A DNA stretch of 64,000 bases from Oscillospiraceae bacterium. Lineage in GTDB: Bacteria; Bacillota; Clostridia; Oscillospirales; Ruminococcaceae. The stretch covers positions 1 through 64,000 of the forward strand of contig JAQYLI010000049.1 of the NCBI GenBank assembly GCA_028720105.1, read 5' to 3'. The position numbers and the translations under genes are program-made. Shown piece after piece: positions 8,829-16,471 of this stretch (positions within the stretch are counted from its first letter, which is position 1; each line of letters begins with the position of its first letter). The notes under the pieces were generated by a model. That model was not told where the DNA came from and made no database searches. It saw only the letters and a program-made list of their open reading frames with translations.

Positions 8829-9818
8829 TTAGTCCTCCGTTATCCCGTAAACCTCAGCCAGAGCGAGAATTTTTTCAGCCCAGCCCGAATGTACCTTGTT
8901 TTCGTACATTCTGCCGCCGTCCGCGCTTTTTATGACCTGAACCGCAGCGCTGTTATCAAGAATAAGACAAGCGTCCTCATAGTCCTTGCGGGGTACAGCC
9001 ATAGCCCTGTTTACGACTTCTATCTGACTGGGGTGAATTACCGTCTTGCCCACAAGCCCGATGGAGCGGTCAATATCCATTTCTCTGAGCATACCCTTTT
9101 CCCATTCGGGGGCGCCGCCGGCAAAATAATTCCACACGGGAGCGGAAACGGTAAATTCCCCTGCAAAAACCGCCGCAATGTCCGAAATGAGCCGTCCCAC
9201 AGGCAGGATATCATAAACCGTGCTGTGGATATCCGCCCTCAGATCAAGCGCCCTGCAAAAATCGTTTCCGCCTATGCGGACATTAAGTATCCTGTCCCTC
9301 ATCTCTGTAAGCTCGTCAAAAAGCCGCTCAAGCTTTGCATATCTTGACGACAGCCGCAGGAATGAGGGATTTTCGATTATGGGCATAATATAAAGGCTGC
9401 TTTTTCTCACAAATGCCTTGTTCAGATATGGGATATATTCCAAAAATGTTTCATCGTCTATCTTCGGCAGAATAAATCCCGTTATCATATCAAATGAGCT
9501 TCGGGGCATATGCGAAAGCCTTTCAAGCTGTTCTCCGCTTCTCACTCTTATAAATATCATCGGAAGCCTTTCTGGACGGTCATCTGCAAGGATACTCAGC
9601 TGTGACAGAAGATTTTCCTCCGCCGCCGCCACCATATCGTCCCTTATGGTGTCCTCAAGGCAAATAGCAGCCGAACGAAGCCCCGGCATACCATCGGACA
9701 GCTTTCGTGCAATGTCAGTTCTCAGCGCAGGCATATATAAAAGGGGACCAACGGAATATTCAAGCTTTCTTCTGTCTCTTTGTGATGTATTGCTGTCTTT
9801 TTCTGTGATAAGTTCCAT
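8829..9818 (-). CDS. HpcH/HpaI aldolase/citrate lyase family protein (Ter locus)
   Basis: This 329-residue protein has the TIM-barrel features of the HpcH/CitE family: LYMPALRTD near residue 28, the acidic ICLEDTIRDD near residue 53, FIRVRS near residue 88, GFILPKI near 112, and a late TVIHPSQIEVV motif. The conserved glutamate and aspartate for Mg binding and the arginine of FIRVRS are present. In Ter gene clusters this subfamily occurs with PRTase-TRSP, where it is predicted to act on a sugar or acyl precursor. The substrate is unknown. The start has GAAAGGA about 14 bases upstream. A 173-base gap with a structured element separates it from the upstream terD gene. Confidence 0.8.
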   Translation of the reverse strand: MELITEKDSNTSQRDRRKLEYSVGPLLYMPALRTDIARKLSDGMPGLRSAAICLEDTIRDDMVAAAEENLLSQLSILADDRPERLPMIFIRVRSGEQLERLSHMPRSSFDMITGFILPKIDDETFLEYIPYLNKAFVRKSSLYIMPIIENPSFLRLSSRYAKLERLFDELTEMRDRILNVRIGGNDFCRALDLRADIHSTVYDILPVGRLISDIAAVFAGEFTVSAPVWNYFAGGAPEWEKGMLREMDIDRSIGLVGKTVIHPSQIEVVNRAMAVPRKDYEDACLILDNSAAVQVIKSADGGRMYENKVHSGWAEKILALAEVYGITED

Positions 9819-9846
9819 TTCGTCTGATTTTATCCTTTCATAAACA

Positions 9847-9968
9847 GGAGCGCCGCTTTCAGGGTACTACCAATAAAGAGGTATTTATCGGTACCGAGCC
9901 ACAAGCCTTGTTTATTTCGCAAATCAACATACGAAATGGCAAAGGGGGCTCCCCTTTTACGGCGCTCC
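9847..9968. repeat. Structured intergenic element with terminal inverted repeats
   Basis: GGAGCGCCG (9847-9855) and CGGCGCTCC (9960-9968) are perfect 9-base inverted repeats enclosing 104 bases. Nested pairs inside include GGTAC/GTACC (about 9863-9895) and ATTTCG/CGAAAT (about 9914-9937), plus GGGGGCTCCCC near 9945. It could be a folded RNA within the Ter transcript or a small palindromic mobile repeat. It lies between the second terD and the HpcH-like gene. Confidence 0.5.
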
Positions 9969-9991
9969 GCATAAATATACTGTAATATCTA

Positions 9992-10591
9992 TCAGTTATA
10001 TCTTCTGATAAGTGAACCGAGACCGTCATCGGCAGTAGCCTGACCGATAGCGGAGAATTTCCATTCGCCGTTGTGGCGGTACATTTCTCCGAATATCATA
10101 GAGGTCATACCGTTGTAATTTTCGGAAAGATTATATCGGCAAAGCTCCTGATTTGTGTCGGAGTTAACGAGTCTGATAAATGCGTTCTGAATCATACCGA
10201 AATCCTGTCTGCGAGCCTTAGCCTCGTAGATGTTTACCACGAAAATGACCTTGGAATACTCCGCAGGAAGCTTTGAAAGGTCAACGAATATCTGCTCATC
10301 ATCACCTGCACCCGCACCTGTAAGGTTATCGCCCATATGCTTTACAGCGCCTGTCTTGTGGGTAAGGTTGCCGAAGTATACAAGGTCGCTCTTGCCTGCA
10401 AGCTTGCCCGAGCTTTCGGTGATAAGGATAGCCGAAGCATCGCAGTCGATGTCCTGACCGCCGCCGAAAAGACCGCCCAAAAGACCGCCCTTTTTCACCT
10501 CGTCCCAGCCGAGACCTACCATAACGTGTTTAAGACCGGGATTGCCCTTTGTAAGGTCGATTTTCTGACCCTTCTGAAGATTAACTGCCAT
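9992..10591 (-). CDS. TerD family stress protein
   Basis: This 199-residue TerD-domain protein starts MAVNLQKGQKIDLTKG, the usual N-terminus. It has the DCDASAIL motif near residue 50 and DDEQIFVDLSKLP near residue 96, which include the acidic residues that bind calcium in TerD structures. TerD proteins are cytoplasmic metal-binding proteins of the tellurite and general chemical stress response. A glycine-rich insert, GGLLGGLFGGG, near residue 38 is absent from the paralog at 14352-14930. It sits between the AIM24 gene (37 bases upstream) and the lyase gene downstream. Start codon and ribosome site (GAAAGGCGG) agree. Confidence 0.9.
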   Translation of the reverse strand: MAVNLQKGQKIDLTKGNPGLKHVMVGLGWDEVKKGGLLGGLFGGGQDIDCDASAILITESSGKLAGKSDLVYFGNLTHKTGAVKHMGDNLTGAGAGDDEQIFVDLSKLPAEYSKVIFVVNIYEAKARRQDFGMIQNAFIRLVNSDTNQELCRYNLSENYNGMTSMIFGEMYRHNGEWKFSAIGQATADDGLGSLIRRYN

Positions 10592-10628
10592 AATTTTTTA
10601 CCGCCTTTCAAAATATAAAAATCCTTTT

Positions 10629-11453
10629 TTATGTAGAGCTTACCGTCGTAACGGAAGAATAGGGAGAACCGAGCATTGAATTATACACCTTGATGGTGGG
10701 AGCAAGCCATACCTGACCCGTTCCCCTGTACACATTCACAAGTCCCTCGCCGCTGACTGCCGAGCCGATAAGAGTCTTGGCGGAGCGTTCAACGGTAAAG
10801 TCGATGCCTCCCGTCCTGAGAACGGCGAAGTTTCCGTCCACCTTCAATGTGTCGTTTTCAAGGTCGATAATGTCTATCTCGCACATAGGAACAGCGCACT
10901 CAAGGATAACAAGTCCGGGACCCTTGATAGAGGTCTGGAAAATTCCCTCGCCGCCCAGCGCAGCAGAGGAAATGTTCCTCTGCATATATGCGCTTACATT
11001 GGCGCTTCCCTGCGCCGCAAAGAACATACCCTTGTCAACGATTATCTCCTCCCCGGGCTGAAGCTCAAGGGTGAGCAGGTGCTTGAAGGTAGGCTCGAGA
11101 ACCACCATTCCCGTACCTCTGTACTCGGGCTGAGCGGCAGCCTCACCCGTCACCGCACCCGTAAACATTCTGCCGATAAGATTTCCGGGAGTAACGCCCG
11201 ACACCATTTCAAGCTTGCCCTGAAAATAGCTCATAGCTCCCGGCTCCACCTTTACCGAGTCATTTGTGAGATAAATAGCCGCCTGACGCACCTTCATATT
11301 CTGCTTTTCCATAAAGTACATCATCTGAGAGGCATAGGGGTCTCTTCCGCCAAGCAGCTTCTGATACTCCATTATCTCTATCTTCATATTCTTGTTTACG
11401 CTGGAGTCGATTATCTTGATGTTCTCTCTGGTTCCCACAGCGTTATAGTTCAT
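10629..11453 (-). CDS. AIM24 family protein
   Basis: This 274-residue protein belongs to the AIM24/TIGR00266-like beta-rich family. It shows VEPGAMSYFQGKLEM near residue 73, GEGIFQTSIKGPGLVILE near 170, and GEGLVNVYRGTGQVWLAPT at the C-terminus. These glycine-rich, repeated beta motifs are typical of the double-stranded helix fold. The biochemical function of bacterial members is unknown, and several occur next to TerD genes. The start ATG lies nine bases after GGAGGG, and the upstream P-type ATPase ends four bases before it, so the two genes are closely coupled in one operon. Confidence 0.85.
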   Translation of the reverse strand: MNYNAVGTRENIKIIDSSVNKNMKIEIMEYQKLLGGRDPYASQMMYFMEKQNMKVRQAAIYLTNDSVKVEPGAMSYFQGKLEMVSGVTPGNLIGRMFTGAVTGEAAAQPEYRGTGMVVLEPTFKHLLTLELQPGEEIIVDKGMFFAAQGSANVSAYMQRNISSAALGGEGIFQTSIKGPGLVILECAVPMCEIDIIDLENDTLKVDGNFAVLRTGGIDFTVERSAKTLIGSAVSGEGLVNVYRGTGQVWLAPTIKVYNSMLGSPYSSVTTVSST

Positions 11454-11457
11454 AAAT

Positions 11458-14166
11458 TTACCCTCCTGTATTTAAACGTTTATTTATGATAAGCTTTCTT
11501 ATAATATCAACGGGAATTACCGACAGCGCCATAATAATGACCACAGCCCATTCCATAAAATTCAGCCCATAGCACCCCAGCACCCTGCCGCCCAGATATG
11601 TCATAATCACCTGAACAGCGGTTATCAATCCCATAACTTTAAGAAAGCCCTTGTTCGCACCGATGTTGTCAAAAAGGTTTATCTTCTCCGTCCTTGCGTT
11701 AAATGCATTAAATACCGCCGCAAGGATAAAGAAGCTGAAATATCCCGTCAGAAGATACTCTGTGCCATTCCCCTCAAAGGAGCGGAAAAGACTGCCGATA
11801 AGTCCCGTTTCTTTAAGCGTTCCGCTTGACGTGTCAATGCCCGTAAGAAGCATTACCAGACTTAAAACAAACACCCACGCCGCCCCCGTGATTATCTCCG
11901 TTTTCATATAGGCGTTAAGGATAGGCTCCTTGCGGGATTTGGGCTTTTCACGCATATAACGTGAAAGAGCAGGCTCGCTGCCGAAAGCCAGCGCCGCAAG
12001 AGTGTCCATTACAAGGTTGACCCAAAGTATCTGAGTAATGGACAGGGGATTATCCAGCCCAAGCAAAGGAGCAATAAATGACACCGCCACCGCCGAAACG
12101 TTTATGGTAAGCTGAAAGATAATGAATTTACGGATAGAATTAAAAATTGTCCTGCCGTAAAGCACCGCCTTGTCAATGGAGCTGAAATTATCGTCAAGAA
12201 TAACGATATCCGAGGCTTCCTTTGCAACCTCCGTGCCGCCGCCCATAGCAAAGCCCACGTCCGCCTTTTTAAGCGCAGGAGAGTCGTTAACTCCGTCCCC
12301 CGTCATACCCGCCACCAGGTCAAGCTCCTGTGCGATTCTCACAAGCCTTGATTTGTCCGAAGGCAGCGCCCTCGCAATGACCCTTATATCCGAAAGCCGC
12401 TTTTTCACCTCATCATCGGTCATCTCCGCAAGCTCACTTGAAGTAAGGGTAAGCTCGTTCTTCTCACCCGTCAGCAGTCCTGCTTCTTTGGCAATGGCAG
12501 AAGCTGTGTCTATGCGGTCGCCCGTTATCATAACCACCTGAACTCCCGCATTTCGGACTTCTTTGATAGCGGCGGCAGACTCGGGACGAACCTCGTCTCT
12601 TATGCCTAAAATACCCAAAAGGGTAAAATCCCCCTCGGGCAAAGCCTGACTTTCCTCGGAAAGGATCCCCTCGGATATAGCAAGAGCAATAACTCTTATA
12701 GCCCTCCCTGCAAGGATATCAATTTTCCCGTTAACGATACTGTCATCAAGGGGTATCTTTCTGCCCTCTCCGTCAATAAAATGAGTGCAGCGTGAGATAA
12801 GCTTTTCGGGAGCGCCCTTGATAAGCGTGCCCCGAAATCCGTCTCCCTCAACGGAAGAAGCCGAGTATTTGTTATCGCTGTTAAAGGGCAGTGTGCAAAG
12901 CTTTTTAAAACGGCTGTCGGAAGACGTCTCTCCGAGAAAGCTCAGAACTGCCCTCTCCGTGGCGTTTCCGCCCACCGCCTTTCCGCCGCTCATAACCGCA
13001 GTGGAATTTTCGGCAATGCACAGGGAAACAAGCCCCCCCAGCCTTTCGGGGATATCTCCAATACCCTTGTACTCGTTCCCCATTCCGTCAGCGAAAACCA
13101 CCGCTTCAAGCTGTCCCTTGGTAATGGTGCCCGTCTTGTCGGAAAAGAGAATGTTAAGGCTGCCCGCAGTCTCAATGCCTGCAATTTTTCGTACAAGAAC
13201 ATTGTCCGCCAGCATTTTTCTCATATTCATAGCGGACACAATGGCTATCATAAGGGGAAGTCCCTCGGGAACAGCCATAACGATAATGATGACCGCTAAA
13301 ATAAGAGCGTCTAAGAGGTCGGTGATTATTCCTGCCGCGCCTGCTGCGAAATATGCACCGAAGCTGCCTGCGGAAACTATCTTGTGGATAAGCAGCGCCG
13401 CCGCAATGGCAACACCGCCCATATATCCGAATTTAGAAATGCCCTCCGCAAGAGCGCCAAGCTTCACCTTTAAAGGCGACTCCCTGTCATCTTCCTGACG
13501 AAGCTCTCCCGCTATCTCGCCGTAAACTGTCCTGTCACCAACCACCTCTGCCGCCATAACAGCAGTGCCGGAGCAGACAACCGTTCCACGAAATACCCGA
13601 TACGGGCAGAGCAGATCGGTCTTGTCCTCATCACCCTGCACATTTTCGTGACGGGGCGTTTTCCTTGCCTCTTTGGACTCGCCGTTTAAAACAGACTGGT
13701 CGGTTTTGATATCGCCCTCGAAAACAATGCCGTCCGCAGGTATCCTGTCGCCTGCGCCAAGCATAATAAAATCGCCGGTCACAATGTCGTCCGAGGGAAT
13801 TTCCCGTATCTCCCCGTCTCTGTAGACCCTGCACAGAATTTTGGAAGCCTCCTCCTGCAAAGCACGGAAAGCGTTCTCGTTTCTGTACTCGGAAAAAGTG
13901 GAGACCAGCGTGGCAATGGCAATAGCTGCCGCAATGCCCACAGGCTCGTACCATTCCACCTCTGCGCTCACAAACCCCATAATGCTCAGAATGTAGATTA
14001 TCACATTTATGAGCAGAGCGGCGGAGAGAATTTTTATCATCGGATCGCCGAAGTTTCCTTTCAGCTTGTCAAGAAAGCTTTCGCTTTCTGCTTCGGAGAG
14101 CCTGTTGCTCCCGAATTTCTCCCGTGACTCTAAAACTTCCTGCTCGGACAGACCTAATATTTTCAT
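11458..14166 (-). CDS. Calcium-type cation-transporting P-type ATPase
   Basis: This 902-residue P2-type ATPase has the phosphorylation motif SDKTGT near residue 343, the actuator loop LNGES near residue 160, the membrane motif VPEGLP before the P-domain, and the hinge MTGDGVNDSPALKKADVGF near residue 605. The C-terminal half carries the usual six-segment cation ATPase domain. The PEGLP and NLVMDTLAALAF motifs resemble plasma-membrane calcium pumps (PMCA/SERCA group). A longer reading from 14208 is possible, but ATG 14166 is preferred because AAAGGA lies nine bases upstream. Lying between a terD gene and the AIM24 gene, it probably exports calcium or another divalent ion as part of the Ter response. 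Confidence 0.88.
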   Translation of the reverse strand: MKILGLSEQEVLESREKFGSNRLSEAESESFLDKLKGNFGDPMIKILSAALLINVIIYILSIMGFVSAEVEWYEPVGIAAAIAIATLVSTFSEYRNENAFRALQEEASKILCRVYRDGEIREIPSDDIVTGDFIMLGAGDRIPADGIVFEGDIKTDQSVLNGESKEARKTPRHENVQGDEDKTDLLCPYRVFRGTVVCSGTAVMAAEVVGDRTVYGEIAGELRQEDDRESPLKVKLGALAEGISKFGYMGGVAIAAALLIHKIVSAGSFGAYFAAGAAGIITDLLDALILAVIIIVMAVPEGLPLMIAIVSAMNMRKMLADNVLVRKIAGIETAGSLNILFSDKTGTITKGQLEAVVFADGMGNEYKGIGDIPERLGGLVSLCIAENSTAVMSGGKAVGGNATERAVLSFLGETSSDSRFKKLCTLPFNSDNKYSASSVEGDGFRGTLIKGAPEKLISRCTHFIDGEGRKIPLDDSIVNGKIDILAGRAIRVIALAISEGILSEESQALPEGDFTLLGILGIRDEVRPESAAAIKEVRNAGVQVVMITGDRIDTASAIAKEAGLLTGEKNELTLTSSELAEMTDDEVKKRLSDIRVIARALPSDKSRLVRIAQELDLVAGMTGDGVNDSPALKKADVGFAMGGGTEVAKEASDIVILDDNFSSIDKAVLYGRTIFNSIRKFIIFQLTINVSAVAVSFIAPLLGLDNPLSITQILWVNLVMDTLAALAFGSEPALSRYMREKPKSRKEPILNAYMKTEIITGAAWVFVLSLVMLLTGIDTSSGTLKETGLIGSLFRSFEGNGTEYLLTGYFSFFILAAVFNAFNARTEKINLFDNIGANKGFLKVMGLITAVQVIMTYLGGRVLGCYGLNFMEWAVVIIMALSVIPVDIIRKLIINKRLNTGG

Positions 14167-14267
14167 AGCTTTTTTCCTTTCGATCATTTTAACGGATAAT
14201 GCACTCACATAATATTATGCACAATTTATATCGTGAAAACACACACATTATGTAAAATGCCCCCGCC

Positions 14268-14307
14268 AAAAAAGCAGGAATTCCCGATGGGACGGAAATC
14301 CCTGCTT
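14268..14307 (-). terminator. Terminator after the first terD gene
   Basis: On the minus strand AAGCAGG-GATTTCCG pairs imperfectly with CGGGAATTC-CTGCTT and is followed by TTTTTT. It lies between terD (14352) and the ATPase gene, so downstream genes may be expressed by read-through or from a second promoter. Confidence 0.7.
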
Positions 14308-14351
14308 CGCGTTACGGTTTGAGCGAAAGTAAAAAGCTTGTACAGATTATA

Positions 14352-14930
14352 TCAGACGTTAACTCCGTACTGACGGCAGAGAGCGGCAAGGCCGCCGTTG
14401 AAGCCGCTGCCGATGGCGTTGAACTTCCATTCGCCGCCGTGTCTGTAAAGCTCGCCTACAACAACAGCAGTCTCGATGGAGAAATCCTCGCCCAGATCAT
14501 ATCTGATTATCTCGGAGCCTGTAACATCGTCCACAATTCTGATAAAGGAGTTTGAGACCTGACCGAAATTCTGTCTGCGCTCCTCAGCCTCGTAAATTGT
14601 AACGGTAAATGCAATTTTAGAAACTCCGGCAGGAACCTTTGAGAGGTCAACAAGTATCTGCTCGTCGTCGCCCTCGCCCTCACCTGTGAGGTTATCGCCC
14701 TGATGGATAACTGACTCGCTGTTGTGAGCAAGATTGCCGTAGAAAACGAAATCGCTGTCGGAAGCCACCTTTCCGTTTTCGCCCAGCAGGAACGCGCTGG
14801 CGTCCAGGTCGAAATCGGCGCCGTTGTCGTACTGGTTAACGTCCCAGCCGAGACCAACCATAATTTTTTTAAGACCGGGATTACCCTTTGTCAGATCGAC
14901 CTTCTGACCCTTCTGTAAGCTTACAGGCAT
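14352..14930 (-). CDS. TerD family stress protein, promoter-proximal
   Basis: This 192-residue TerD-domain protein starts [16 protein letters not shown]. It has [11 protein letters not shown] near residue 39 and [18 protein letters not shown] near residue 88, the acidic calcium-binding surface of the family. GGAGG lies seven bases before the ATG. It is the first gene after the strong promoter at 15016-15044 and is followed by its own terminator, so it may be the most abundant product of the locus. It is a clear paralog of the TerD at 9992-10591. Confidence 0.92.
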   Translation of the reverse strand: MPVSLQKGQKVDLTKGNPGLKKIMVGLGWDVNQYDNGADFDLDASAFLLGENGKVASDSDFVFYGNLAHNSESVIHQGDNLTGEGEGDDEQILVDLSKVPAGVSKIAFTVTIYEAEERRQNFGQVSNSFIRIVDDVTGSEIIRYDLGEDFSIETAVVVGELYRHGGEWKFNAIGSGFNGGLAALCRQYGVNV

Positions 14931-15015
14931 AACTAAACCTCCGTAATCTGTATCATTTTATTTTCTCGTGGGAATTTTTGCAATCTTTTAAAAAAATTCC
15001 CTTTACGATACTTTA

Positions 15016-15044
15016 ATAATAACACTTTCTTCTTTTTCTGTCAA
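15016..15044 (-). promoter_or_regulatory. Strong promoter of the Ter locus
   Basis: On the minus strand TTGACA (15044-15039) and TATTAT (15021-15016) are separated by 17 bases, about 85 bases upstream of the first terD start codon. Confidence 0.8.
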
Positions 15045-15228
15045 CGTTTTTTTGTATAAAACGGCAATATTTTATTCTATTTTAATCTTTCTCTAATGCA
15101 GACTGATAAAAATATTCCCCCAAATGATTTTATCATTCGGCGTTATAGCAATATTGAGATACAAGCGTTTCAAATGCCAATGTAAATGTATAAGAAGCAA
15201 TAATAACGAATTATTGACAAATCGGAAG

Positions 15229-15302
15229 CGGGTGACGACCCGCGGCGAGACGTTCTATAGTTTGTTTGGGCGGCAGACTGTCGGCTCGGTAACGGTACAA
15301 AT
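15229..15302 (+). repeat. Intergenic repeat, copy 1
   Basis: The copy begins with the self-complementary GCGGGTGACGACCCGC (stem of six bases, loop GACG), continues with GGCGAGACGTTCT, and ends with CAGACTGTCGGCTCGGTAAC and an AT-rich tail. Copy 2 starts exactly 100 bases later. The region 14931-15636 otherwise holds only the Ter promoter and the leader of the M23 peptidase gene. Confidence 0.8.
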
Positions 15303-15328
15303 AAGCTGCCCGATAAATCGAAATTTGG

Positions 15329-15402
15329 CGGGTGACGACCCGCGGCGAGACGTTCTGTAATTTATTCGAACATCAGACTGTCGGCTCGGTAACGATACAA
15401 AT
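15329..15402 (+). repeat. Intergenic repeat, copy 2
   Basis: Nearly identical to copy 1 in the first 30 bases (GCGGGTGACGACCCGC and GGCGAGACGTTCT) and over CAGACTGTCGGCTCGGTAAC. The segment between them has diverged. The copies are offset by exactly 100 bases. Confidence 0.8.
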
Positions 15403-15506
15403 ATACTGACCGATTTATCGGTCTGTTGCAAAACCTATCGGCACGGAGACAAATCAACCGTACCGCACAAATTCACAGCGCGACCTCGCCGCGGGGCGTC
15501 CCCCGC

Positions 15507-15526
15507 CGCCGCTGGTCATCACCCGC
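15507..15526 (-). repeat. Inverted partial copy of the same repeat
   Basis: The reverse complement reads GCGGGTGATGACCAGCGGCG, which matches the head of copies 1 and 2 with two changes. CCGCGGCGAG-like sequence is also found nearby (15483-15492, inverted). This makes the cluster two direct copies facing one inverted partial copy. Confidence 0.6.
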
Positions 15527-15636
15527 AAAATCGGGAGCTATAATTTTTTTTGCAATCGTATAAAGACGGTAAAATCGGCAAAAATAGCAAAAGAAGCAAA
15601 AAGCTTCCAAGCGTAAAAATGAAAGGATATGGTAAT

Positions 15637-16389
15637 ATGAAAAACTTTTTTAACGGCAAGCTTTCGGGAAAAAGCACGGCAGCGATAATCTGCTTCTGCC
15701 TTGCGGCGGTGGCAGCGCTGGGTATCTTCTCCTACAACAAAGCCTCCGAGGAGCTTGCGGGAGAGCTTACGGGTGTAAAGGACAGTACATCTCAGACAGA
15801 AACCGCAGCCGAGACAGAGCCTGCGGCAGAAGCTAACATTCCTGTGGAAAATGTGCCTATGGAGCCTGCCGAGCCTGCGGCAGCAGAGGAAACAATGATT
15901 TTGGAGCAGGACGCATTCGGAATGGAAAACGAAGCTTCACCCGCAGCGGAACCTGCATCGGGGAATTTTACCGGAGCGGCAGTCAGACCCGTAAACGGCG
16001 ATATCCTGTCGGGCTACTCGGACGGCGAGCTTGTAAAATCCAAGACTCTCAGCGTGTGGAAAACCCACGACGGCATTGACATCGCCGCAGAAACGGGCTC
16101 AGCCGTAAAATCCGCCGCGTCGGGAGTAGTTACCGCCGTCACCGACGATCCTCTTATGGGCGTAACCGTTGTGATCGACCACGGCAGCGGCTATGAGGGC
16201 TATTACAGCAACCTTGCTTATGATGTAGCCGTTTCCGAGGGAGACACGGTCAGCGCAGGCACCGTTATCGGCGAGGTAGGCTCCACCGCAGAAGCGGAGA
16301 TATCCGAGGAGCCCCATCTTCACTTCGGTGTAAAAAAGAACGGCTCCTGGGCGGATCCTGCCGATATGCTTTCGGGCGAAGGGTCATAA
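15637..16389 (+). CDS. M23 family metallopeptidase, SpoIIQ-like
   Basis: This 250-residue protein has one N-terminal membrane segment (about residues 12-31), an acidic Ala/Glu/Pro-rich linker (about 45-115), and an M23/LytM domain. Zinc ligands are visible as HDGIDI (His and Asp) and HLHF near the C-terminus, so the peptidase could be active. The order of a single membrane anchor, a low-complexity linker and a LytM domain with GVTVVIDHGSGYEGYYSNL matches clostridial SpoIIQ, which forms part of the forespore-mother cell channel. The name is tentative, since other anchored M23 enzymes share the layout. ATG 15637 is chosen for AAAGGA ten bases upstream. Confidence 0.75.
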   Translation: MKNFFNGKLSGKSTAAIICFCLAAVAALGIFSYNKASEELAGELTGVKDSTSQTETAAETEPAAEANIPVENVPMEPAEPAAAEETMILEQDAFGMENEASPAAEPASGNFTGAAVRPVNGDILSGYSDGELVKSKTLSVWKTHDGIDIAAETGSAVKSAASGVVTAVTDDPLMGVTVVIDHGSGYEGYYSNLAYDVAVSEGDTVSAGTVIGEVGSTAEAEISEEPHLHFGVKKNGSWADPADMLSGEGS

Positions 16390-16421
16390 GTATACCGTCA
16401 AAAACTGCATAAAATCACAAA

Positions 16422-16454
16422 GCCGCTCCCGTCGTTCGATCCGACGGAAGCGGC
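16422..16454. terminator. Bidirectional terminator between M23 peptidase and citrate synthase genes
   Basis: GCCGCT-CCGTCG pairs with CGACGG-AGCGGC around a short loop. T-rich sequence lies on the minus-strand side, so it can end the citrate synthase transcript as well as the peptidase transcript. Confidence 0.65.
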
Positions 16455-16471
16455 AATATTATTGTGAAAAA

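Noticed and set aside
7929-9347. 472-codon plus-strand frame opposite the PRTase and HpcH genes
   Set aside because: Antisense to two well-supported genes that have family motifs; the translated product shows no domain.
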